Assembly (NCBI RefSeq): GCF_905171765.1
Contig: NC_053390.1
Coordinates: 210,433,359 to 210,497,358 of the forward strand
Reading direction: 5' to 3'
Length of the DNA: 64,000 nucleotides
Source: Bufo bufo
Taxonomy: Eukaryota; Chordata; Amphibia; Anura; Bufonidae
In this document: in pieces, positions 54,168 through 64,000 of the stretch
Numbering within the stretch: the stretch's first letter is position 1
Layout: the number at the start of each line of letters is the position of its first letter
Position numbers and translations under genes: made by a program
The notes under the pieces: model-generated
The model's input: only the letters and a program-made list of their open reading frames with translations
Told to the model about the DNA's origin: nothing
Databases searched by the model: none

Positions 54168-56270
54168 TACTTCATGACACTGGTAAAATGGAGTAAAAAA
54201 AATACAAAATTTGCCAAAAATTTTGAAAAATTTGCAAATTTCCAAGTTTCAATTTCTCTACTTCTATAATACATATTAATACCTACAAAAATAGTTATTA
54301 CTTTACATTTCCCATATGTCTACTTCATGTTAGGATCATTTTGGGAATTACATTTTATTTTTGGGGGACGTTACAAGGCTTAGAAGTTTAGAAGTAAATC
54401 TTGAAATCTCTCAGAAATTTTCAAAAACCAACTTTTTAAGGACCAGTTCAGGTCTGAAGTCACTTTGTGAAGCTTACATAATAGAAACCACCCAAAAATG
54501 ACCCCATTCTTGAAACTACACCCCTCAAGGTATTCAAAACTGATTTTACAAACGTCGTTAATCCTTTAGGTGTTCCACAAGAATTAATGGAAAATAGAGA
54601 TAAAATTTAAAAATTTCACACTTTTGGCAGATTTTCCTTTTTAATATTTTTTTCCACTTACAAAGTAAGGGTTAACAGCCAAACAAAACTCAATATTTAT
54701 GGCCCTGATTCTGTAGTTTACAGAAACACCCAATATGTGGTCGTAAACTGCTGTACGGGCATACGGCAGGGCGCAGAAGGAAAGGAATGCCATACGGTTT
54801 TTGGAAGGCAGATTTTGTGTTTTTTTTTACACTATGTCCCATTTGAAGCCTCCCTGATGCACCCCTAGAGTAGAAACTCCAAAAAAGTGACCCCATTTTA
54901 GAAACTACGGGATAGGGTGGAAGTTTTGTTGGTACTAGTTTAGGGTACATATGATTTTTGGTTGCTCTATATTACACTTTTTGTGAGGCAAGGTAACAAG
55001 AAATAGCTGTTTTGGCACCGTTTTTTTTTTGTTATTTGCAACATTCATCTGACAGGTTAGATCATGTGGTATTTTTATAAAGCAGGTTGTTACGGACGCG
55101 GCGATACCCAATATGTATACTTTTTCTATTTATTTATGTACGTTTTACACAATGATTTCATTTTTTAAACAAAAAAAAAATCATGTTTTAGTGTCTCCAT
55201 AGTCTGAGAGCCATAGTTTTTTCAGTTTTTGGGCGATTGTCTTAGATAGGGTCTAATTTTTTGCGGGATGAGATGACTATTTGATTGGCACTATTTTGAG
55301 GTGCATATGATTTTTTGATTGCTTGCTATTACACTTTTTGTGATATAAGATGACAAAAAATAGCTTTTTTTACACCGTTTTTATTTTTTACGGTGTTCAC
55401 CTGAGGGGTTAGTTCATGTGATATTTTTATAGAGCCGGTCGATACGGACGCGGCGATACCTAATATGTATACTTAATTTAATTTTTGAAACAAAACAAAT
55501 CATGTTTTAGTGTTTTCATAGTCTAAGAGCCATAGTTTTTTCTGTTTTTGGGCGATTGTCTTGGGTAGGGTATGATTTTTGCGGGATGGGATGACATTTT
55601 GGGGTGCATATGACTTTTTGATCGCTTGATATTACACTTTTTGTGATGTAAGGTGACAAAAAATGGTTTTCTTTAGCACAGTTTTTATTTTTATTTTTAC
55701 GGTGTTCATCTGAGGGGTCAGATCATGTGATATTTATATAGAGCCGGTCGATCCGGACGCGGCGATACCTAATATGTATACTTTTTTACATTTATGTAAG
55801 TTTTACACAATAACAGCTTTAGTGTCTCCATATTCTGAGCCATAGTTTTTTACATTTTTTGGGCGATTGTCTCAGGTAGGGGCTCATTTTTTGCGGGATG
55901 AGGTGACGGTTAGATTGGTACTATTTTGGTGGGCGTACACCTTTTTGATCGCTTGCTTTTTGTGATGTAAGGTGACAAAAAAAATTGTTTATTTAGCACA
56001 GTTTTTATTTTTTACGGGGTGAGGTCATGTGATATGTTTATAGAGCTGGTCGATACGGACGCGAAGATACCTAATATGTCTAGATTTCTTTTACCTTTTT
56101 TTTTTTACTTGAAACTTTGAATTTTTTGGTAAAACTTTTAATTTTATTAAAAAAAGAATTTCACTTTATTATTTGTCCCACTCTGGGACTTCAACATTAC
56201 AGGGTCTGATCCCTGTTTCAATGCAGAGCGATACATCTGTATTGTGCTGTATTGAACTGTTAGTGTCTTA

Positions 56271-56717
56271 GGCCTCATGCACATGACCGTTGTGTGCATC
56301 CGCGGCCGTTGTTCCGTTTTCCGTTTTTTTCCACGGACCCATTGACTTTCAATGGGTCCGTGGAAAAATCGGAGAATGCACCATTTGGCATCCGCGTCCG
56401 TGATCCGTGTTTCCAGTCAGTGAAAAAAATATGACCTGTCCTATTTTTTTCACGGACAACGGTTCACGGACCCATTCAAGTCAACGGGTCCGTGAAAAAT
56501 CACGGATGCACACAAGATTGTCATCCGTGATCCGTGTCCGTTTTTTCATATAATTTCAAAGGCAAACTTGACTTAGATTTTTTTTTCATTTTTCATGTCC
56601 GTGGATCCTCCAAAAATCAAGGAAGACCCACGGAAGAAAAAACGGACACGGATCACGGAACAACGGAAACCGTTTTTGCGGACCGCAAAAAAAAACGTCC
56701 GTGTGCATGAGGCCTTA
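56271..56717. mobile_element. MITE, GGCCTCATGCACATG family, inside copy 1
   Basis: Ends GGCCTCATGCACATGACCGT and CGTGTGCATGAGGCC. The arms pair closely and contain TCACGGACCCATTCAAGTCA-type cores. Confidence 0.85.
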
Positions 56718-57124
56718 CACTCTAAGACGCTAACAGTTGCCTAGGAGACCCAGCCTGGGGGCTGGGCCTCTTAGGCTTCAGCTTGGGGCTGCCATGGCAA
56801 CCATCGAGTCCCCGCCACAGCAGCGCGGGGACCGATGGATGAGGTGAGGGATCGCAAACCCCCCATATGCTGCGGTCAGCGCTGACCGCGGCATATGAGG
56901 GGTTAATCCACCGGGATCTGCGTTATCGCCGATGCTGGTGGATGCAGCAGGGATCCGGCTGTCAGTAACAGCCGGATCTCTGCCGCTGATCGCGGGACCG
57001 CACGCGGGGGGGGGGGGGGGGGGGGGGGGGGGGGAACGACTGCAGGACGAGAACGCTCGTCTTCTAGCGCTAAGTGCTGGCGATTTAGGACGAGCATTCT
57101 CGTCCTGGGTCGTTAAGGGGTTAA

Positions 57125-57863
57125 GCGGTTGTCCAGTAAATAAATATTCTTCTGTAGGTGCAGGAAATTCTTTTAAATATTACAATACCCAATACTCACC
57201 TGTTTAATTCCTTATTAGCATCCTCCGTACATGTATAGTTCTCTAACTAGGTTTAAAGAGTAAAGGCTACTTTCACACCAGCGTTTTTGCTGGATCCTTC
57301 ATCAGCAAAAATGCTTCCGTTCAGATAATACAACAGTCTGCATCTGTTGTGAACGGATCCGGTTGTATTGTCTTTAAAATAGCTAAGACTGATCCATCAT
57401 GAACACCATTGAAAATCAATGGGGGACAGATCCGTTTTCTATTGTCATCGCGGACAGAAAAATGCTGCTTGTAGCGTAATTCTGTCTGCGATGGGGACAC
57501 AAGCAAACGGAACAGAATGCATTCTGTTTCGTTCAGTTCAGTTTTGTTTTAGCTTCTCATACCGATTTATAGGGCAGCCATCTTGCCTGAGCTGTTGTTA
57601 ACAGCATTTAGAGATATGCTTTAAGACAGCCACATGGGCCATAGACACACTGGACAGGAGGGGACTAGTTGACTTCTATGGGAGAGTTTTCCAGGCACGC
57701 TCTGTGAGGTGTTGATGTATTAATGGTACGTGATATTATGGCGGCACCGGAAAAACACACGGAGGGTGCTAGGTCCAGGGATGTAGCAGCTTACCCCGTC
57801 AGATAGAGATGAAAAACGGACAGCACTCCAAGTAAAGTACTCCTACTTGGAGTGCTGTCCGTT

Positions 57864-57918
<55 letters not shown>

Positions 57919-57951
57919 TGATGTTATCTAGTGCCTGCATCTTAATTGTTA
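57125..57951. repeat. Repeats between the two large TTAA elements
   Basis: 57264-57549 is a MITE fragment related to 17873-18243. 57560-57720 matches 52490-52650. A 23-bp-stem hairpin is at 57812-57866. A (TA)n run follows to about 57915. No gene was seen. Confidence 0.7.
57868..57915. repeat. (TA)n microsatellite
   Basis: About 23 TA units directly after the hairpin at 57812-57866. Confidence 0.93.
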
Positions 57952-60900
57952 TTAACCCCTTAAGGACCGGGCTCATTTTCACCTTAAGGACCAGGCCATT
58001 TTTTGCAAATCTAACCAGTGTCACTTTAAGTGCTCATAACTTTAAAACGCTTTGACTTATCCAGGCCGTTCTGAGATTGTTTTTTCGTCACATATTGTAC
58101 TTCATGACACTGGTAAAATGAAGTCAAAAAAATTATTTTTTTTTCACAAATAAATACCTAATTTACCAAAAATTTGGAAAAATTTGCAAATTTCAAAGTT
58201 TCAGTTTCTCTACTTCTGTAATACATAGTAATACCCCAAAAAATTGTGATGACTTTACATTCCCCATATGTCTACTTCATGTTTGAATTGTTTTGGGAAT
58301 GATATTTTATTTTTTGGGGATGTTACAAGGCTTAGAAGTTTAGAAGCAAATCTTTAAATTTTTCAGAAATTTACAAAAACTCAATTTTTAGGGATCAGTT
58401 CAGGTCTGAAGTCACTTTGCGAGGCTTACATAATAGAAACCACCCAAAAATGACCCCATCTAAGAAACTACACCCCTCAAGGTATTCAAAACTGATTTTG
58501 CATACATTGTTAACCCTTTAGGTGTTGCACAAGAGTTATTGGCAAATGGGGAGGAAATTTGAGAATTTCATTTTTTTGTCTAATTTTTTATTTTAACCCA
58601 TTTTTTCCACTAACAAAGCAAGGGTTAACAGCCAAACAAGATTGTTTCTTTATTGCCCTGACTCTTCCGTTTACAGAAACACCCAATATGTGGCCGTAAA
58701 CTACTGTATGGCCACACAGCGGGGCGTAGAGTGAAAGGTGCGCCGTATGGTTTTTGGAAGGCTGATTTTTATGGACTGTTTTTTTTTACACCATGTCCCA
58801 TTTGAAGCCCCCTGATGCACCCCTAGAGGAGAAACTCCCTAAAAGTGACCCCATCTAAGAAACTTCACCCCTCAAGGTATTCAAAACTGATTTTACATAC
58901 GTCGTTAACCCTTTAGGTGTTGCACAAGAGTTTTTGGCAAATGGGGATGAAATTTGAGAATTTCATTTTTTTGCCTAATTTTCAATTTTAACCCATTTTT
59001 TCCACTAACAAAGCAAGGGTTAACAGCCAAACAAGACTGTATCTTTATTGCCCTGACTCTGCTGTTTACAGAAACACCCCATATGTGGCCGTAAACTACT
59101 GTACGGCCACACAGTAGGGCGTAGAGTGAAAGGTGCGCGGTTTGGTTTTTGGAAGGCAGGTTTTGCTGGACTGGTTTTTTGACACCATGTCCTATTTGAA
59201 GCCCCCCTGATGCACCCCTAGATTAGAAATTCCATAAAAGTGACCCCATCTAAGAAACTACACCCCTCAAGCTATTCAAAACTGATTTTACAAACTTTGT
59301 TACCCTTTAGGTATTGCACAAGATTTAATGGAAAATAGAGACACAATTTCAAAATTTCACATTTTTGGCAGATTTTCCATTTTAATATTTTTTTTCCAGT
59401 TACAAAGCAAGGTTTAACAGCCAAACAAAACTCATTATTTATGGCCCTTATTCTGTAGTTTACAGAAACACCCCATATGTGGTCGTAAACCGCTGTACGG
59501 GCACATGGCAGGGTGCAGAAGGAAAGGAATGCCATACGGTTTTTGGAAGGCAGATTTTGCTGGACTGGTTTTTTGACACCATGTCCCATTTGAAGCCCCC
59601 CTGATGCACCCCTAGAATAGAAACTCCAAAAAAGTGACTCCATTTTAGAAACTACGGGATAGGGTGGCAGTTTTGTTGGTACTAGTTTAGGGTACATATG
59701 ATTTTTGGTTGCTCTATATTACACTTTTTGTGCAGCAAGGTAACAAGAAATAGCTTTTTTGGCAAGTTTTTTTTTTTTGTTATTTACAACATTCACCTGA
59801 CAGGTTTTATCATGTGGTAATTTTATAGAGAAGGTTGTCACGGACGCGGCGATACCTAATATGTATACTATTTTTTTTATTTATGTAAGTTTTATACAAT
59901 AACTTCATTTTTAAAACCCAAAAAATGTTTTAGTGTCTCCATAGTCTAAGAGCCATAGTTTTTTCAGTTTTTGGGCGATTATCTTGAGTAGGGTCTCATT
60001 TTTTGCAGGATGAGATGACGGTTTGATTGGCACTATTTTGGGGTGCATATGACTTTTTGATCGCTCGCTATTACACTTTTTGTGACGTAAGATGGCAAAA
60101 AATGGCTTTTTTTACACCGTTTTTGTTTTTATTTTTTTTACGGTGGTCACCTGAGGGGTTAGGTCATGTGATATTTTTATAGAGCCGGTCGATACGGACG
60201 CGGCGATACCTAATATGTATACTTTTTTTATTTATGTAAGTTTTACACAATGATTTCATTTTTGAAACAAAAAAAATCATGTTTTAGTGTTTCCATAGTC
60301 TAAGAGCCATAGTTTTTTCAGTTTTTGGGCGATTATCTTGAGTAGGGTCTCATTTTTTGCGGGATGAGATGACGGTTTGATTGGTACTATTTTGGCGTAC
60401 ATGCAACTTTTTTGATCACTTTTATTACCTTTTTTGTGAAGTAAGGTGGGCAAAATTTCAATTTTCTCATAGTTTTTATTTTTTTATTTTTATGGCGTTC
60501 ACCGTGCGGGGAAAGTAACATGACCGTTTTATAGATTAGGTCGTTACGGACGCGGCGATACCTAATATGTGTAGTGTATTTTATTTTTTTAATTTTTATT
60601 CAGTGATAAATGTTTTTTTTTTTATCTTAACTTTTTTCACTTTTTTTTACATTTTTGTGACCCAGACCCACTTGGTTCTTGAAGATCCAGTGGGTCTGAT
60701 GTCTGTATAATACAGTACAGTTCAATATATATTGTTCTGTACTGTATTTTACTTACACTGAACAGATCTATGCTTTTAGCACAGATCTGTTCAGCACCAT
60801 GGACAGCAGGACGCCTGAGCAGGCGTCCTGTTGCCATGGGAACCTTCCCCGTCTGCTCAGAACTTCGCAGACGGGGAAGGGTAAGCACAGGGCTGAGGGG

Positions 60901-61430
60901 GGCTCTCTGGGGGCTGTCGGGGGGCTCTCTCCCTCTCCATCGGGGGGCTGCAAAGGCACAGCAGCCCCCCGATGGAGAGGGAGGGAGCTCCCTGACCGAT
61001 GACAGTTAACTTTTTCCATACAGCGGTCCGTACGGACCGCGGTATGGAAAGGGTTAAACGGCTGACATCTGCCTGCCGCACCGCCCGCCTCCCGCAACGC
61101 CCCCACCGCCTGCGACACCCGCCGGCATAAAATCGTGCAGGGGGGGGGGTGAAAAATATTGATTTTAGCCACTCTAAAGTTTCTGATCCCCGCGGTCAGG
61201 GACCGCGGGGATCAGAAACTGCAAAAAGCGCAGCAAACCGCAGGTCTGAATTGACCCCCCCTGCATTGTTACGGGATGCCGGCTGAATGATTTCAGCCGA
61301 AATCCCGTTCCGATTAACCCCTAGGGCGCCGGAATACAGATTTTAAGTCAGGACGTACCGGTACGTCCTTGGTCCTTAAGGACTCGGGAAATAGGGCGTA
61401 CCGGTACGTCGTATGTCCTTAAGGGGTTAA
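57952..61430. mobile_element. Large TTAA-flanked non-autonomous element, copy 2
   Basis: TTAA at 57952-57955 and 61427-61430, ends CCCCTTAAGGACCGGGCTCA and ..GTATGTCCTTAAGGGG. A ~390-bp module with CACCCCTCAAGGTATTCAAA and TTAACAGCCAAACAA is repeated three times (about 58450-59640). The GATACGGACGCGGCGATACC module follows (59680-60570). The right end has strong palindromes (GCGGTCCGTACGGACCGC near 61022). Short open frames are incidental. Confidence 0.85.
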
Positions 61431-61474
61431 AGGGAGTCTGTCACCAACTTTTCATGTTTTAAATTGCTTATATT

Positions 61475-61793
61475 TAGAGATGAGCGAATTTCAGGTTATG
61501 AGGACCCTACAAGGAGAGCACATGCCCCGTCTGACCCCCTTGCTATGCCCCTGTAAGCGAATTTCAGGTTATGAGGACTCCCCTGCATAACAAAGGGAAC
61601 GGATCCGTTTTTGCAGCCCATAGACTTCTATTATGACGGAATGAATAACGGACTGTCTCTAAAGGCATTCCGTTATGCATTCTGTCATAGAATTGCGTTA
61701 TGGTCCGTGGTAACGGAATCCATAACGCAATTCATCTTTTACCAGTAAACGAAGCGTGAACGAATTTCAAAATATCTAATTCGCTCATCTCTA
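61475..61793. mobile_element. hAT-type MITE with 8-bp target duplication
   Basis: The terminal repeats are TAGAGATGAGCGAATT and AATTCGCTCATCTCTA. CTTATATT is present on both sides (61467-61474 and 61794-61801). It is related by its ends to 6579-6757. Most of it is duplicated in inverse on the right arm of the large inverted repeat. Confidence 0.9.
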
Positions 61794-61983
61794 CTTATAT
61801 TGCATTCTTGCGCACACACACACACACGATAATAATGGTACCTTTTTTGTTTTGGTCCAATTCTGTAAAGTGAAGAAACAAGGTTATAATTGTATGCAAA
61901 TGAGGGCTCGCTGTAAGTGCCCAGGCCCCTAGGCGTTTTGCTCGCCTAACTCCTCCCCAGTGTATCGTCTGGCCAGCCCTTTC
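61510..61983. repeat. Inverted duplication, left arm (~474 bp)
   Basis: It runs from CAAGGAGAGCACATGCCCCG to GGCCAGCCCTTTC and is matched in inverse by 62974-63446 with few differences by eye. It contains most of a hAT MITE, a (CA)n run and GGTACC. Confidence 0.9.
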
Positions 61984-62087
61984 TCTTCCCGCTCAGCCTC
62001 TTCCATCTTTTGCCAGTAGCCGTTGCATGTGTAAGAGGCAGCCCTGAATCAACCAGCAGCATTTCCAGCACTTATATCTATGCAGAC

Positions 62088-62891
62088 TGTCATGTTTCCA
62101 TTCGGCCACCAGAGGCCACTGTGACTAAACAGGAACCTGAGTTGTGCTGGCCAGAGGCTAAGAAAGAGTTAAAAAGTTTTTCCCCGGGTTGTTCTAGAAG
62201 TTGCTGGGGGCCTTGCTGAGATAACAGGGAGAGATGGACTGCTGAGAAATAACAGTAAAAGACTGTGGCAGCAGGAGGCTATAATAGCTGAGTTTTCCCT
62301 GACAGCTGTGGAGCTGCACACAGAGGACTTCACTGTGTGTTCCAGAGGAGTGGGACCGTGTGTTAGAGACCAGTACAAGCCGGATCCTTCCTGCCAGAGC
62401 TGAAACTAGGTGGAGATCTGCATCTGTTGTGACCAGAAAGACAGCCAAGCAAGCAACCGGACCTGGATCCAGACTGCATCTTATTGTACCCAGGAGAATC
62501 TGCAGAACTTTGAGTGGCACCGGTGCTTTCCTGTGATAGGTTATAGAGTCAGGGACTTAGTCAGTGCACTGTAGAAGCGTCCCCTGGGTAGCAGGGCTAG
62601 ATAGAAAATTGGTAAGTGAGAGTAGCCTGCAAGCTGACTGCTTACTGTTTAGCTCATTCTGTGTATATGCAAAACTCCATTGCCATTGTTGTTGATTTAT
62701 GTTCACCTGTTAATACCATTCCTGTCTTTGACCCATTGTGCCTCTGGTGCGGTGGTAGTGTATTGTTACTCAGGTTTTCCGGCAGTTTCATTTTGCTCCT
62801 TAATAAAGCTGGTTTTTGCTTCAGTCTCCTTGTCCGCTGTACTGTACTTGAATCCTGCTTTGCGGTCTCTCCCTCCTCTGACCGCTACACA
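62088..62891 (+). mobile_element. Probable solo LTR (endogenous retrovirus or Gypsy type)
   Basis: It starts TGTCATGTTTCC and ends ..GCTACACA (or two bases earlier), so it has TG..CA ends. It contains a poly-A signal (AATAAA at 62802-62807) followed by a T/C- and GT-rich stretch, as in U3-R-U5. The flanks TGCAGAC and TGCACAC may be a 7-bp target duplication with one mismatch. No internal retroviral sequence or second LTR is present. The open frames inside are not recognisable proteins. Confidence 0.6.
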
Positions 62892-62973
62892 TGCACACTG
62901 CTGCAAACAAAGCTGATGCCCTCAATGGTTAGCGCATGCCCAGGCTGGACCGTGAACTGCGCACACATATCAT

Positions 62974-63446
62974 GAAAGGGCTGGCCAGACGATACACTGC
63001 GGAGTAGTTAGGCGAGCAAAACGCCTAGGGCCTGGGCATTTACAGCGAGCCCTCATTTGCATACCAGCATAACCTTGTTTCTTCAGCTTTACAGAATCGG
63101 ACCAAAACAAAAAAGGTACCATTATTATCGTGTGTGTGTGTGTGCGCAAGAACGCAATATAAGTAGAGATGAGCGAATTTGATATTTTGAAATTCGTTCA
63201 CGCTTCGTTTACTGGTAAAAGGTGAATTGTGTTATGGATTCTGTTACCACGGACCATAACGCAATTCTATGACAGAATGCATAACGGAATGCCTTTAGAG
63301 GCCTTCCGTTATTCATTCCGTCATAATAGAAGTCTATGGGCTGCAAAACGGATCCGTTCCCTTTGTTATGCAGGGGAGTCCTCATAACCTGAAATTCGCT
63401 TACAGGGGCATAGCAAGGGGGTCAGACGGGGCATGTGCTCTCCTTG
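62974..63446. repeat. Inverted duplication, right arm
   Basis: This is the inverse of 61510-61983, starting GAAAGGGCTGGCC and ending ..GTGCTCTCCTTG. It includes a (GT)n run at about 63130-63146 and the inverse hAT MITE, whose outer end is missing because the arm stops inside it. Confidence 0.9.
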
Positions 63447-63947
63447 CCTGGGCTGTCAGTTTAGGTGGACGGCCATGTATTGGTAGGTTTGCAGTTGTGT
63501 TGTACTCCTATTTTCAGATGGCGGATTAAACAGTACTAAGTGAGATATTCAGAGCTTGGAATATTTTTTTATAACCTAACCCTGCTTTACTCTTCTCTAC
63601 AACTTTATCCCTGACCTATCTGGTGTGTTCCTTGGTTTTTATGATGTTTGATCACTAATGTTCACTAGCAAACTTCTGGGGCCTTCACAGAACAGTTGTA
63701 GTTAGGCTGAGACTTCTGAAGGCTATTGGTCACACTGGATTTTATTTAGTGGTATCAAAGTACAGGGAACTGAACACGCATGCATGCCACACTTTTCAGA
63801 TTTTTATTTATTAAAAGTTTAGAAATTTTTCTACTTTTGTGTTGGTCTATCACATAAAATCCCAATTAAATATATTTAAGTTTGTGGGTGTAACGTGAAA
63901 AAATGTGGATAAGTTCAAAGGGTATGTATACTTTTTCAAGGCACTGT
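63447..63947 (-). pseudogene. Tc1 element fragment with transposase N-terminus
   Basis: The - strand from about 63560 to 63447 encodes ALNISLSTV, then EYNTTANLPIHGRPPKLTAQ, the helix-turn-helix part of a Tc1 transposase. The terminal repeat ..TTTTTCAAGGCACTGTA lies at about 63933-63950. The rest of the element is absent and sequence switches to the inverted duplication at 63446. Confidence 0.8.
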
Positions 63948-64000
63948 ATATATTGGATTATTTCTCGGAGCTGACAGCTATTTTTGTCTTATGTAGCTGT

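Larger units (their letters stand above)
53061..57124. mobile_element. Large TTAA-flanked non-autonomous element, copy 1
   Basis: TTAA at 53061-53064 and 57121-57124, ends CCCCTTAAGGACCGGGCTCA and ..TCGTTAAGGGG. Between 54905 and 56090 a unit with GATACGGACGCGGCGATACC and TAATATGTATAC recurs about four times. Two later insertions are present: 53209-54167 and 56271-56717. A 29-G run occurs at 57006-57034. No transposase was recognised. piggyBac or Kolobok affinity is inferred from the TTAA sites. Confidence 0.8.

Noticed and set aside
57006..57034. 29-G run as a G-quadruplex regulatory site
   Set aside because: Several long G or C runs occur in this window, mostly inside repeats. They may partly be consensus or assembly length artefacts, and no gene is near.
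58450..60570. Tandem units as a CRISPR-like array
   Set aside because: The units are ~260-390 bp, contiguous and in a TTAA-flanked eukaryotic transposon. There are no short repeats with unique spacers.
62010..62975. Open frames of 69-119 codons between the inverted arms
   Set aside because: The DNA looks like a solo LTR (TG..CA ends, AATAAA). The peptides have no recognised domain.
1..64000. tRNA, rRNA or other structured RNA genes
   Set aside because: I looked for tRNA-like box A/B pairs and found none convincing. The strong hairpins are all MITE arms.

Overview
This is a vertebrate nuclear window, most likely from an anuran amphibian (perhaps a neobatrachian frog or toad). The basis is a split, intron-rich gene with vertebrate protein similarity, Tx1/L1-type LINEs, several Tc1-like transposons, and a very dense load of small palindromic DNA transposons. 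The species call is an inference; no species marker was seen. There is no bacterial or operon-like organisation.

The window is organised around one complete host gene. TCTN1 (tectonic-1), a protein of the ciliary transition zone, runs on the + strand from its ATG at 1740 to its stop at 39662. I could place 14 coding exons whose phases all agree. They sum to 1878 nt, or 625 residues plus stop. The exons include a 21-nt microexon (25210-25230). Intron 10 (31206-33896) looks like a minor-spliceosome (U12-type) intron with unusual AT-AA ends. The 3' end of a second gene, HVCN1 (voltage-gated proton channel), lies on the - strand at 52152-52232, convergent with TCTN1. As far as I recall this is also the human arrangement. 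The rest of HVCN1 was not found and probably lies beyond the right edge.

Nearly everything else is transposon-derived. 1-1.7 kb: small palindromic elements, then the GC-rich TCTN1 5' region with a candidate RFX X-box. 2-39 kb: introns filled with TTAA-flanked and hAT-like MITEs, a 5'-truncated L1 with a 17-bp target duplication (8953-10161), a Tc1 element carrying nested insertions (13681-16799) and a second, long-TIR Tc1 element (35185-36623). 40-43.4 kb: MITE clusters. 43.5-49.3 kb: a nearly full-length but dead L1/Tx1 element with another insertion inside its ORF1. 50-51.2 kb: a third Tc1 element. 53-61.4 kb: two copies of a 3-4 kb TTAA-flanked element built from internal tandem modules. 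61.5-63.4 kb: a ~474-bp inverted duplication flanking a spacer that holds a probable solo LTR. 63.4-64 kb: a Tc1 fragment.

I found no new gene system. The most interesting signals are the AT-AA minor intron, the inverted duplication with its LTR spacer, transposon-borne X-box-like and ZNF143-like motifs in a ciliary gene, and target-site or empty-site evidence that dates nested insertions within the window itself.
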